A DNA stretch of 42,878 nucleotides from Candidatus Saccharibacteria bacterium UBA5145 (GCA_002413865.1 DHXX01000010.1:26172-69049); one strand, 5' to 3'; shown: positions 24,616-31,620, numbered from the stretch's first letter. Numbers and translations are program-made. The notes: generated from the sequence alone by a model not told the origin.

Positions 24616-24804
24616 ATGGAACTAGCTAGATTCATAGACGCGCTGGGTACACCCGAAGAATGGTCTCGCATCCCCGCTGAAACCGTTGCAGTTGAGGTTG
24701 TTTCGGATGAGGTTGTTCCGGATGCAAATCTCAAAACAAAAATTGGGTCAGTTGCTACAAAAGAAGAGGTTGATCGAGCCTTACTTTTGCTGAAGCAAGA
24801 TTAA
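24616..24804 (+). CDS. cassette 1: hypothetical protein, 62 aa
   Basis: I do not recognise this small acidic protein (starts MELARFIDALGTPEEWSRIP, ends with a helical KEEVDRALLLLKQD). It has no cysteine or membrane helix. ATG 24616 is preferred to an upstream in-frame TTG at 24598 inside the hairpin; TATTTT ends 6 nt before it. Its stop lies 14 nt before repeat R1. Base composition is more A+T-rich than the core genes left of the tRNA. Confidence 0.6.
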   Translation: MELARFIDALGTPEEWSRIPAETVAVEVVSDEVVPDANLKTKIGSVATKEEVDRALLLLKQD

Positions 24805-24818
24805 ACTCAGTACTCCCG

Positions 24819-24847
24819 GTTCGAAGTGTGACCAGTAGGGGGAGCCA
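24819..24847 (+). repeat. cassette repeat R1 (tRNA-3'-end-like)
   Basis: GTTCGAAGTGTGACC followed by AGTAGGGGGAGCCA. The outer ends GTTCGAA and GGAGCCA equal the T-loop and 3' end of tRNA-Asn. Identical over 29 nt to R2. Confidence 0.92.
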
Positions 24848-24857
24848 TAAGCATTTT

Positions 24858-24883
24858 GACCTCTGTTAAAGGAGGTCTTTTTA
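24858..24883 (+). terminator. terminator after R1
   Basis: GACCTC, an 8-nt loop, GAGGTC and a run of five T. Confidence 0.75.
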
Positions 24884-24894
24884 TTTGGTTATGC

Positions 24895-24924
24895 TTGCAA
24901 GATGCAACTTAAGCGAACTACAAT
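24895..24924 (+). promoter_or_regulatory. promoter of cassette 2
   Basis: TTGCAA (24895-24900), an 18-nt spacer and TACAAT (24919-24924). A leader of about 15 nt precedes the ATG. Confidence 0.65.
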
Positions 24925-24945
24925 AGACTTTTCATTAGGATATTT

Positions 24946-25347
24946 ATGACTCAACCAGATATAGATACTGCGGCCTTTAGTGAACGTATAAATGTATCTA
25001 TTGATGCGAGTATTGCTGCGGAAGCCGCACAACACGACCTATTAGAAGGCATAACTGTTGAAGAAGCAGAATTCTGCCTAGGCATAGTGTCAAATCAAGC
25101 ACTTGAGATCAGAGCTAAGCTACGCCAGTCCTCATATGCATATGATAAAGATCAGCGAATCCTTGAATTACATACTCAAAAACTTCGAGGCACCTTGACC
25201 GGCACTCTTATAAATCTATTAGTTGAAAGAGAAATGGCTAATGGCACGGACGCACCGGAAGCTAGGGCACGTGCACACTCATACACTGAAAGAATCTTTG
25301 ATGAATATTTAGCAAAAAGGGATGCTATCGATTCTGCGAGTGATTAG
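24946..25347 (+). CDS. cassette 2: hypothetical protein, 133 aa
   Basis: I do not recognise this protein. It is acidic and predicted mostly helical (EEAEFCLGIVSNQALEIRAK near residue 39; GTLTGTLINLLVEREMANGT near residue 84). A single cysteine is present. It has its own promoter and a terminator upstream, and the stop codon lies 11 nt before R2, so it is an independent unit. A+T-rich relative to the flanking chromosome. Confidence 0.65.
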   Translation: MTQPDIDTAAFSERINVSIDASIAAEAAQHDLLEGITVEEAEFCLGIVSNQALEIRAKLRQSSYAYDKDQRILELHTQKLRGTLTGTLINLLVEREMANGTDAPEARARAHSYTERIFDEYLAKRDAIDSASD

Positions 25348-25358
25348 TTGGTTCAAAA

Positions 25359-25387
25359 GTTCGAAGTGTGACCAGTAGGGGGAGCCA
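25359..25387 (+). repeat. cassette repeat R2
   Basis: Identical to R1 over 29 nt. It is followed by a copy of the tRNA terminator and element B. Confidence 0.92.
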
Positions 25388-25567
25388 AATAAAAACACTC
25401 AGGCGCAAGTCTGAGTGTTTTTATTTCGCCCGAGGAGTTCGAACCTTCGACCAGTCCGACGAAGTCGAGCGTAGGTCGAAGGTTCGGCGGAGCCCAAGCT
25501 CTCGCAGGTGCGCGCACCGAGAAAGCTTGGGCGGAGAAGGGCATAGCCCGCTAGCCTTTCCCAAAGC
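25388..25567 (+). repeat. element B: second copy of the folded tRNA-derived element
   Basis: Homologous to element A (24386-24566). The T-arm inverted/direct pair again forms a perfect 13-bp stem (25440-25452 with 25474-25486). The inner loop sequence differs but still pairs (GTCCGAC/GTCGAGC, one mismatch). A strong lower hairpin GCCCAAGCT/AGCTTGGGC (25492-25500 with 25524-25532) encloses CTCG/CGAG and GGTGCGCGCACC. The end GAGAAGGGCATAGCCCGCTA is as in A with one change, but the final GGAGCCA is lost. Confidence 0.82.
25391..25422 (+). terminator. copy of the tRNA terminator after R2
   Basis: AAAAACACTCAG/CTGAGTGTTTTT, loop of 8 nt. The stem is perfect here. Confidence 0.8.
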
Positions 25568-25654
25568 TAATTATCCGATTTCTTATCTTAATTCACAAAA
25601 ACCCTACCTGTTAAAGGTTGAACCTCTGGATCATACATATGTTATTCTTATGCC

Positions 25655-26056
25655 ATGAACCCAAACATAGAATCACCATATCAACAACAATCGAGCCCCG
25701 CTGTCGGTAACTCGCAACCGCAATCAAGCCAGCCATCATTACCAGTCATTCAATTGAACGAACCAAGCGCAAAAAAAATTCGCGTAACGTCCTTAATTCT
25801 TATGTTAATTATGTGCGTAATTCCTATACCAATGATTTTTGTGATTATCTGGCTAGAGAAAAATAAGCAGTATCGACTTTCTACCCCATTGCGAGCTTTA
25901 ATTCTTATAGTCTCTGGCGTTGTCGGTCCAATAATGGCTTTCTTCGGTGCAATCGCTGGACTAGATACCTATGGTTCGAATTATCCGGTCATGATTTCTG
26001 GCCTACTTTTAACCCTTGCGCCATTTTTGTACTCTCTCATCAAGCCCTTAAAATAA
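25655..26056 (+). CDS. cassette 3: small membrane protein, 133 aa
   Basis: A Ser/Gln/Pro-rich cytoplasmic N-terminal region of about 45 residues is followed by three hydrophobic segments (ILMLIMCVIPIPMIFVIIWL near residue 49, LRALILIVSGVVGPIMAFFG near residue 78, VMISGLLLTLAPFLYSLI near residue 112). The family is not recognised; a glutamine/proline-rich head with a few helices recalls DUF4190-like proteins but I cannot confirm it. TATTCT ends 6 nt before the ATG. The stop is 34 nt before R3. Confidence 0.65.
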   Translation: MNPNIESPYQQQSSPAVGNSQPQSSQPSLPVIQLNEPSAKKIRVTSLILMLIMCVIPIPMIFVIIWLEKNKQYRLSTPLRALILIVSGVVGPIMAFFGAIAGLDTYGSNYPVMISGLLLTLAPFLYSLIKPLK

Positions 26057-26090
26057 TCTTGCTTGATCGTGTCTCTATGACTTGGTAAAA

Positions 26091-26119
26091 GTTCGAAGAG
26101 TGACCAGCAAGGGGAGCCA
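26091..26119 (+). repeat. cassette repeat R3
   Basis: GTTCGAAGAGTGACC followed by AGCAAGGGGAGCCA; three differences from R1. Confidence 0.9.
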
Positions 26120-26136
26120 AGCTTAAGAACTATACA

Positions 26137-26158
26137 AAATGCCACTTTTGTGGTATTT
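26137..26158 (+). terminator. hairpin after R3
   Basis: AAATGCCAC, four T, GTGGTATTT, then T. The lead-in AGCTTAAG-ACTATACAAA matches that before cassette 1. Confidence 0.7.
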
Positions 26159-26166
26159 TTAGTTTT

Positions 26167-26562
26167 ATGTCTTTACGCGGAGAAGTTGAACCAAATTCGA
26201 GTACCGGAGTACGTGGCATGCGTGTCGTTATTCCTAAAGGTATTGATGTACTTTTAGTTACAGCGGAGAGTGGGCCCATTTCAGGTACCACTACAGAAGA
26301 TCAATTGATGAATTTAGGAAAAAAGTTAATTGATACTGCGCTTACTCCAAACTTTGGTTGGAGGGAAGACGGTCAGACGACATATATTGCCGACCCCACT
26401 GAACCTTCGGGGAATAAATTGGCTGTGCTCGCACGAAACCTATATGAACAGCGATGGGTGCCGGAAATTCCTTGCGACGATGAAGAACATTACATTATTT
26501 ATGACCTTGATAAACCGGCAGTTCAAGTATTGCCGTTAGCGCGAACGCCTGAAGGGGAATAG
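26167..26562 (+). CDS. cassette 4: hypothetical protein, 131 aa
   Basis: I do not recognise this soluble protein. It contains GMRVVIPKGIDVLLVTAESG near residue 17, WREDGQTTYIADP near residue 64 and an acidic DDEEHYIIYDLDKP near residue 107. The ATG follows the hairpin by 8 nt. The stop is 21 nt before R4. Confidence 0.6.
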   Translation: MSLRGEVEPNSSTGVRGMRVVIPKGIDVLLVTAESGPISGTTTEDQLMNLGKKLIDTALTPNFGWREDGQTTYIADPTEPSGNKLAVLARNLYEQRWVPEIPCDDEEHYIIYDLDKPAVQVLPLARTPEGE

Positions 26563-26583
26563 CTAGTTTTCGAACATTCAATA

Positions 26584-26611
26584 GTTCGAAGTGTGACCAG
26601 CAGGGGGAGCC
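26584..26611 (+). repeat. cassette repeat R4
   Basis: GTTCGAAGTGTGACC followed by AGCAGGGGGAGCC; the terminal A is G here. Confidence 0.9.
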
Positions 26612-26626
26612 GTATTGTTAATGCTT

Positions 26627-26655
26627 AAAAGACTTCTTAATTATATAAGTCTTTT
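26627..26655 (+). terminator. terminator after R4
   Basis: AAAAGACTT, an 11-nt loop, AAGTCTTTT, then a T-rich tail. The same lead-in AATGCTTAAAAGACTTCTT occurs after R6. Confidence 0.75.
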
Positions 26656-26676
26656 GTTTTTGTTAAACTAGGTGTT

Positions 26677-27108
26677 ATGAGTTTTGAAATTCGGGATGCC
26701 ACTATTGCCGACATTGAGGGTATTGAGGGGTTAAAGGTTTCGGAATTGACCTACGAGGCTGACCCTATAGCCCAGACGCTAACTTACATCGAGCACTATC
26801 CAGCTCTAGTTGCCGAGAGTGAGGGACGGATAATAGGCTTTGCGTACACACGAGAATTTTCGAAAGATATCATTGAGCTCTGCGACCTGCTTGTTCAGCG
26901 CGAGGCTAGAGCCAAGGGAATTGGCAAAGAACTTGTTATGCAGACTGAGATTCGAGCCAAACAAATAGGTTACACCGCGACCATCCTGAGTAACTCGATG
27001 CTTTACGGTGGCCACGGGAAGCAAAGCGCGGTGCCTTTTTATGAAAGCCTCGGATTTCACGTTATCGCAGATACTGAACATAGTTTTGTTTTGTTCAAGT
27101 CAAATTAA
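26677..27108 (+). CDS. cassette 5: GNAT-family N-acetyltransferase
   Basis: A 143-residue GCN5-related acetyltransferase, transferring acetyl from acetyl-CoA to an amine. It begins EIRDATIADIEGIEGL, has LVAESEGRIIGFAYTREF (motif D/A strand) near residue 48, the pyrophosphate-binding motif VQREARAKGIGKELV near residue 73, and AVPFYESLGFHVI (motif B) near residue 114. The substrate is unknown. TAAACT ends 7 nt before the ATG. The stop is 31 nt before R5. GNAT proteins are common integron cargo. Confidence 0.88.
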   Translation: MSFEIRDATIADIEGIEGLKVSELTYEADPIAQTLTYIEHYPALVAESEGRIIGFAYTREFSKDIIELCDLLVQREARAKGIGKELVMQTEIRAKQIGYTATILSNSMLYGGHGKQSAVPFYESLGFHVIADTEHSFVLFKSN

Positions 27109-27139
27109 AATGATTTTAGCTTCGCCGACAGCCCGAAAA

Positions 27140-27167
27140 GTTCGAAGAGTGACCAGTAGGGGGAGCT
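27140..27167 (+). repeat. cassette repeat R5
   Basis: GTTCGAAGAGTGACC followed by AGTAGGGGGAGCT. The sequence behind it (GTGAGCATTTTGGTCT...) is a degenerate version of the one behind R1. Confidence 0.9.
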
Positions 27168-27227
27168 GTGAGCATTTTGGTCTATGTTGCAGGAGGTTTA
27201 TTTAGTATATTTTGTTATGATACTAAA

Positions 27228-27776
27228 ATGAAAATATTATTCGTACGTCACGGCAAAAGTCTAGCGAATGCAAGTTCAACTGTCGGAACACCCACTACAC
27301 CGTTAGCCGAAGAAGGTTTGGAGCAGGCTCGTAAAACCGGTCAAGATTTGAGGGGCGAAAATGTATCTACTATTGTGTGTTCTTCTTTTATTAGAGCGCA
27401 GCAAACGGCAGAACTGATTGCCGCGGAGTTGGGGATACCTGTATATCAAATTATAGTCGTCGATGAACTTGGTGAACGCCGAATGGGTGAGTTAGAAGGC
27501 AAGCCAAAGCGGCACGAAAATGCCTTCTTTTTTGAGAATGATACCGAGCTTGGTTTTGAATCGCAAAAAGATTTGATCGCACGATTAAGCACCGCACTCG
27601 ATAAGATAAAAACAATCGCTCAAGCGACAAGCGGCACGACTGTAGTAGTCGGCCATGCGACTTCTGGCTTCTACTTCCAAGAGATCGCCAAAGGACACAC
27701 ACAATTCAGCGAGTTCGACCCAGTCTACCAGATGAACAATGCCGAGTTTCTTGAAGTACAACTTACGAAATCTTAA
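27228..27776 (+). CDS. cassette 6: histidine phosphatase family protein (phosphoglycerate mutase-like)
   Basis: A 182-residue member of the histidine phosphatase superfamily. The phosphorylated histidine is in ILFVRHGKS near residue 8, followed by TPLAEEGLEQARKTGQDL and CSSFIRAQQTAELIA. The catalytic acid region is DELGERRMGELEGKP near residue 81, and the second histidine is in TTVVVGHATSGFYFQE near residue 144. It probably dephosphorylates a small metabolite. ATG 27228 is chosen because TATGAT ends 6 nt upstream; an earlier in-frame start at 27168 lies within R5. The stop is 14 nt before R6. Confidence 0.88.
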   Translation: MKILFVRHGKSLANASSTVGTPTTPLAEEGLEQARKTGQDLRGENVSTIVCSSFIRAQQTAELIAAELGIPVYQIIVVDELGERRMGELEGKPKRHENAFFFENDTELGFESQKDLIARLSTALDKIKTIAQATSGTTVVVGHATSGFYFQEIAKGHTQFSEFDPVYQMNNAEFLEVQLTKS

Positions 27777-27790
27777 TATTTACTTCAAAA

Positions 27791-27818
27791 GTTCGAAGTG
27801 TGACCAGTAGAGGGAGCC
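27791..27818 (+). repeat. cassette repeat R6
   Basis: GTTCGAAGTGTGACC followed by AGTAGAGGGAGCC, one change from R1 within the core. Confidence 0.9.
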
Positions 27819-27836
27819 CTATTGCTAATGCTTAAA

Positions 27837-27854
27837 AGACTTCTTCGGAAGTCT
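27837..27854 (+). terminator. hairpin after R6
   Basis: AGACTTC, TTCG tetraloop, GAAGTCT, then ATTTATTTG. Confidence 0.7.
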
Positions 27855-27876
27855 ATTTATTTGCTATCCTGCATCC

Positions 27877-28146
27877 ATGAAAAATAGCGACTTGTTGCAA
27901 CGCATAGAACGACTTGAGTCACGCAACCAACGGGTTGAAGGCGATAAGGCATGGGAGACTAGCTGGGTTCGCCGTCTTGGTATCATGTTACTCACTTACA
28001 TGGTTGTGGCATTCTATTTGCGGTTTGTTGTTCACATAAATCCTTGGATAAACGCGCTGGTACCAGTTATTGGCTTCATGCTTTCAACAATAAGTATTTC
28101 ATTGCTCAAAGCACATTGGCTGAAGCATGGACCCAGTCGAAAGTAG
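27877..28146 (+). CDS. cassette 7: small membrane protein with N-terminal coiled coil, 89 aa
   Basis: The first ~25 residues form a charged helix (LLQRIERLESRNQRVEGDKA), followed by WETSWVRRLGIMLLTYMVVA and a second hydrophobic segment INALVPVIGFMLSTISISLL. I recall similar small proteins (LE..NRRVE.DKAWETSW) annotated as hypothetical in diverse bacteria, but cannot verify this. TATCCT ends 6 nt before the ATG. The stop is 7 nt before R7. Confidence 0.7.
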   Translation: MKNSDLLQRIERLESRNQRVEGDKAWETSWVRRLGIMLLTYMVVAFYLRFVVHINPWINALVPVIGFMLSTISISLLKAHWLKHGPSRK

Positions 28147-28153
28147 GTCATTA

Positions 28154-28180
28154 GTTCGAAGAGACCAGTCGGGAGAGACC
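28154..28180 (+). repeat. cassette repeat R7, degenerate
   Basis: GTTCGAAGAGACCAGTCGGG followed by AGAGACC. It lacks two bases after GTTCGAAGAG and has lost the GGAGCC end. Confidence 0.75.
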
Positions 28181-28238
28181 CCTTGGTCACGCTTAATGAC
28201 ATCTTCAAAAACCCGCTCTCGGTGGTATAATAATCCTC

Positions 28239-28517
28239 ATGAGTACTGATGCCGTAGTCACTAGAAAAGATATTGATGACGTTTTAAGCGTTCTCGATAT
28301 TATGATGACTAGAATTGATGAACGCTTCAGCAGTGCTGAAAGTAATATTGGTAAAATACAGAGTCAAATCAGTGCTATCCAGAACCAGTTGGATGGCATA
28401 GAAAAGCAAATTGAGATATCAGAAGATGAAAGACTCGTAATCGCGCACCAGCTAACCCAGCTACATGACTGGGTCGAAAAAGCAGCAAAACGCATTGACC
28501 TCAAATTTGCACATTAA
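28239..28517 (+). CDS. cassette 8: coiled-coil protein, 92 aa
   Basis: A heptad-patterned protein from about residue 18 to 70 (VLDIMMTRIDERFSSAESN, IGKIQSQISAIQNQLDGIEK), likely a soluble parallel coiled coil. The family is unknown. TATAAT ends 7 nt before the ATG. No clear repeat follows it. A stem TTTGGTTCC/GGAACCAAA with a 17-nt loop lies downstream at 28582-28616 without a T run. Confidence 0.65.
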   Translation: MSTDAVVTRKDIDDVLSVLDIMMTRIDERFSSAESNIGKIQSQISAIQNQLDGIEKQIEISEDERLVIAHQLTQLHDWVEKAAKRIDLKFAH

Positions 28518-28659
28518 ACTACTCGGCTACTCGGCTCAATCGCAAGGGTAATCTCCCACATTTCTATTAGTTCATACTAAATTTGGTTCCAACTCACCCT
28601 AGTCAGTGGAACCAAAAAACACAATATAATGTTGCAGGCGTTAGTTATAATAGACGGAT

Positions 28660-29061
28660 ATGAAGCAAGTCGCCAAAATAGTAATTGTCGATGAAAATGA
28701 TCGCTATTTGCTGCTAAAAAGAAGTAATCATCCGAGATTTCCGAATGATCCCGACTTACCGGGCGGAACGATTGAAGCGGGGGAGGGCCCGGTTCGGGCG
28801 ATGCTTCGTGAAGTGACCGAGGAAGCCGGGATTGTTTTAGACCCTAAGGCCGTAGCTGAAAAATATGTAGGTCAAGAGTTCTCGGCTCGCCACACGATGT
28901 ACCATTTATACGAGACCCACGTCCAAAGACGTCCCGACGTAATTATTAGCTGGGAGCACGCCTCCTACGCCTGGGTCAGTCGCCAAGAGTTTCTTGAGCA
29001 GGTAAGTAATGCCGTCGATAATTATATGCGTATGGTCTATCAGGTTATGACAAGGGATTAA
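28660..29061 (+). CDS. NUDIX hydrolase
   Basis: A 133-residue NUDIX domain hydrolase. The Nudix box GGTIEAGEGPVRAMLREVTEEAGIV (pattern G-X5-E-X7-REVTEEAGI) is complete near residues 38-62, coordinating Mg2+. Members cleave nucleoside diphosphates linked to another group. The substrate is unknown. TATAAT ends 8 nt before the ATG. It probably belonged to the cassette array, since sequence behind its stop (GCCAAGCATAAG at 29092-29103 and a hairpin) resembles the lead-in of cassettes 1 and 4. Confidence 0.9.
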   Translation: MKQVAKIVIVDENDRYLLLKRSNHPRFPNDPDLPGGTIEAGEGPVRAMLREVTEEAGIVLDPKAVAEKYVGQEFSARHTMYHLYETHVQRRPDVIISWEHASYAWVSRQEFLEQVSNAVDNYMRMVYQVMTRD

Positions 29062-29116
29062 GCCAGTAAAAAGCTTGGTGCCTGACCCGCTCGCTGCGCC
29101 AAGCATAAGTATTACG

Positions 29117-29144
29117 AAAGACTCCTTCGGAAGTCTTTCTTTGA
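29117..29144 (+). terminator. terminator behind the NUDIX gene
   Basis: AAAGACT, an 8-nt loop containing TTCG, AGTCTTT, then a T-rich tail. Similar to the hairpins after R4 and R6. Confidence 0.7.
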
Positions 29145-29162
29145 TTTTGGTATGATAGACGC

Positions 29163-30047
29163 ATGAATATACCGATCAAAAAATTGACCAGCGGCTTTGA
29201 ACTACCGGTCTACGGCTTGGGCCTTTGGCAGATGGGTGGCAAAACCGAAATCGACCGCACTAATGACGAGGCTGACATTGCCGCGATCGACGCCGCCATC
29301 AAGGCCGGTGTCAGGCACATTGACACCGCTGAAAGCTACGGCGCCGGGCACGCCGAAGAATTGCTGGCCAAAGCCCTCGAGCATAACGACCGAAGCCAGC
29401 TCATCATCGCCAGTAAAGTATCGGCCTGGAATCAGACTTACGACGGCGTTCTACGATCGTTCGAAGCGACGCTCAACCGCCTCGGTACCGATTACTTAGA
29501 CCTCTACCTGCTCCATCGTTATCCGGAAGTCGGCATCGACATCAAAGACACGATGCGCGCCATGGACAAGCTGGTGGCCCGAGGCGTCGTTAAAAATATT
29601 GGCGTCTGCAACATGACACCGCATCGATTTGACGAAACGCAACGACACAGCCGGAACAAGCTGGTCTGTAACCAGGTTCATTACAACGTTCAATACCGTG
29701 AAGCCGAAGCAAAACGAGTGCTGCAACACGCCCAAGCGAATGACGTGATGGTCGTGGCGTGGCGGCCAGTCCAAAAAGGCCTGCTGCCTAACACGCCTCT
29801 GATGAGCGAGTTGTCGACTAAGTATGCTAAAACGCCGACTCAAATTGCCATCAACTGGCTAACCAGTCAGAGCAACGTGGTCACGATCGCCAAAACGACG
29901 AGCCTTGAACACCTGCAAGAGAACTTGGGAGCCTTAGACTTCACCATGACAACCGCCGACATTGAAAGAATTCGCGACGACTACCCAGACAAGAGGTATG
30001 TTTCTGACGCCGTGCCCTTAGACTACGCCGCGGACACGCCGGCCTGA
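29163..30047 (+). CDS. aldo/keto reductase
   Basis: A 294-residue NADPH-dependent TIM-barrel oxidoreductase. DTAESYGAGHAEELLAKAL near residue 54 carries the catalytic Asp and Tyr, SKVSAWNQTYDGVLRSFEATLNRL holds the lysine region, YLDLYLLHRYPEVG near residue 108 the catalytic histidine, and TPTQIAINWLTSQSNVVTIAKTT the cofactor loop. It reduces aldehydes or ketones; the substrate is unknown. TATGAT ends 6 nt before the ATG. Behind the gene, CACTAGCCTCCCACCCAAGC (30070-30089) resembles the end of element B. Confidence 0.9.
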   Translation: MNIPIKKLTSGFELPVYGLGLWQMGGKTEIDRTNDEADIAAIDAAIKAGVRHIDTAESYGAGHAEELLAKALEHNDRSQLIIASKVSAWNQTYDGVLRSFEATLNRLGTDYLDLYLLHRYPEVGIDIKDTMRAMDKLVARGVVKNIGVCNMTPHRFDETQRHSRNKLVCNQVHYNVQYREAEAKRVLQHAQANDVMVVAWRPVQKGLLPNTPLMSELSTKYAKTPTQIAINWLTSQSNVVTIAKTTSLEHLQENLGALDFTMTTADIERIRDDYPDKRYVSDAVPLDYAADTPA

Positions 30048-30171
30048 TCATCCGCCTGACGTATAACCCACTAGCCTCCCACCCAAGCTAAACTGTAATA
30101 ATTTCGCTACTACTTCATAAAAATAATTGGCATAGTAGCCATTGAATTATTGTAATTAGAGAGGATTAATC

Positions 30172-30699
30172 ATGAAAAAAAGTAGCTCAGTAATAGTCGC
30201 TGTAATCGTCGTACTAGTGTTGCTGGGCGGAGGCTATGCCTTGCTGCACAAGTCGTCAAACACCACGCCAACAACAACCACCGCTAAAACTTCCGCTAAA
30301 CCAACCGTCAACAACACCGTTTTGATGACCAAGACCAGCTCGAGCCTCGGCCAATATCTGGCCGACCCGAATGGTAAAGCCCTCTATACCTACGGCGCCG
30401 ATAGTTCCGGGGTGAGCAACTGTACTGGGGCCTGCCTGGCAAACTGGCCGGCCTACCAAGACAGCGGTTCGACGACGAACTTACCGACTGGGGTCGGCAC
30501 AATCAAGCGGGCCGACAATGGTCAAACCCAATACACCTACCAGGGCTTACCGCTCTATTACTTCGTCAATGACAGTCAAGGGCAAGTCACCGGTAACGGC
30601 ATCAGTAGGTTCCAAGTTGCCAAGCCAGCGGCGGCGACTTCGTCCCAGCCCACTACGACGCCCTCGACCAGCAACCCGTCTTCCGGCCATCCCTATTGA
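30172..30699 (+). CDS. anchored protein with secreted-repeat (Lipoprotein_15) domain
   Basis: A 175-residue exported protein. A basic start and hydrophobic helix (SSVIVAVIVVLVLLGGGYAL) act as signal or anchor, followed by a Thr/Ser-rich linker. The domain SLGQYLADPNGKALYTYGAD...CTGACLANWPAY near residues 58-95 matches the PF03640 'secreted repeat of unknown function', with its paired cysteines, and a second imperfect repeat QYTYQGLPLYYFVND follows. The C-terminus is a Pro/Ser/Thr tail. The family often occurs beside redox and electron-transfer genes, but the role is not established. A GAGAGG lies 8 nt before the ATG. Confidence 0.8.
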   Translation: MKKSSSVIVAVIVVLVLLGGGYALLHKSSNTTPTTTTAKTSAKPTVNNTVLMTKTSSSLGQYLADPNGKALYTYGADSSGVSNCTGACLANWPAYQDSGSTTNLPTGVGTIKRADNGQTQYTYQGLPLYYFVNDSQGQVTGNGISRFQVAKPAAATSSQPTTTPSTSNPSSGHPY

Positions 30700-30805
30700 A
30701 CTAGTCTAGTTCTTAAGTTAATTGATCCCTGACAGGTCAGAAAGTCGAAGCTAGTATGCGGCCGCAACTTTGACATGTCGTCACTTACGTAGTATTTTTG
30801 GGTTT

Positions 30806-31521
30806 ATGATAACTCCCGGACCCGAGAACATCGCTGGCGTAATCAACGACTGGCTCCGCCAAGAAGTCGAGCAGTCCAACACGGGCCGTAACGCTCCTTT
30901 AAGCGACTTCGCGGCGCGACAAGCTGATTTCAGTAAGTCCTTCAACGATCCGACAAATATCAACGCCTTGAAAGTGAAGAGTCATCACGATCGCCTAAAA
31001 CTATGGGGGCCCAATACGCGGCAGCCGGGGTGGCCAATGACGATTGGGCGACCGCCCGTCTAACTTTTACCTCTTTAAAGTTTATTTCTGGTGGCTACCG
31101 TGAGCAGTGCCTGCTTGAATCCAAGGACACCGATTCATACCTGCGCATGCGCCACCAGCAAGGCCCCTCCAGCGTCGACGTGGTAGGGGTTGCGGCCGAT
31201 GAACTGGCCTACGCGTTTGCTCTGCGCGTCGGCCAGGCAACTAGAATTAGAACCATTGTCGACCGCACCTTAGCAGCCAATGAAACCAACCTGGCAGTGC
31301 ATAAATTTATCCACGCCGATGCCGCTTCACTCGCTACCGGCGCTTATAGTGACCTGACGGCGGTTGAAGCTGTCCGATTTACCCAGAGCTTATGGACTAG
31401 TCTGGCCGTTGCGCAAATTATGGTCGCCGCCAGCGTGCGGGAATATGACTATGCCAAAGTTCCGTTGCTCGAGCCTGCCAGCCTATCCGAGTCAACTAGG
31501 GTCCAGTACCCATTTGCCTGA
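30806..31521 (+). pseudogene. hypothetical gene interrupted by a frameshift at a G run
   Basis: Two overlapping frames look like one gene of about 239 codons. The first (from ATG 30806) runs MITPGPENIAGVINDWLRQE... to LKLWG, and the second continues with AQYAAAGVANDDWATARLTF through to the stop at 31521. One extra G in the run at 31005-31009 would join them in frame as LKLWGAQYAAAG. I do not recognise the protein; the second half is helical and alanine-rich. Alternatives are a sequencing error, a real mutation or slippage-dependent expression; ATG 31003 could also restart translation. The gene is followed at 31559 by a possible decayed cassette repeat. Confidence 0.6.
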
Positions 31522-31558
31522 TCAAACATAATTTTAATAGCGCCTTTGAAATGGCGGA

Positions 31559-31578
31559 GTTCGGGCAGTGGGGGAGCC
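31559..31578 (+). repeat. possible decayed cassette repeat R8
   Basis: GTTCGGGCAGTGGGGGAGCC keeps both ends of R1 (GTTCG and GGGGGAGCC) and CAGT, but has lost about 8 nt from the middle. It lies 37 nt behind a stop and before a new promoter and gene, as the other repeats do. Confidence 0.55.
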
Positions 31579-31620
31579 GCGACATTTACCGACAAAGCTT
31601 TATGTTGTATACTATTCATT

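Noticed and set aside
27141..27228. Longer start for the histidine phosphatase at 27168
   Set aside because: It would place the start in repeat R5 and add 20 residues before the conserved first strand; TATGAT fits ATG 27228.
24819..28180. CRISPR array
   Set aside because: The repeats are of CRISPR-like length, but spacing is 0.36-0.73 kb, each spacer holds a gene with promoter and terminator, and no cas gene is present.
28582..28616. Rho-independent terminator behind cassette 8
   Set aside because: The 9-bp stem is real but the loop is 17 nt and no T run follows on the plus strand.
31001..31012. Programmed -1 ribosomal frameshift
   Set aside because: The G run does not form a classical X XXY YYZ slippery heptamer in the upstream frame and no clear downstream pseudoknot was seen; error or mutation is simpler.
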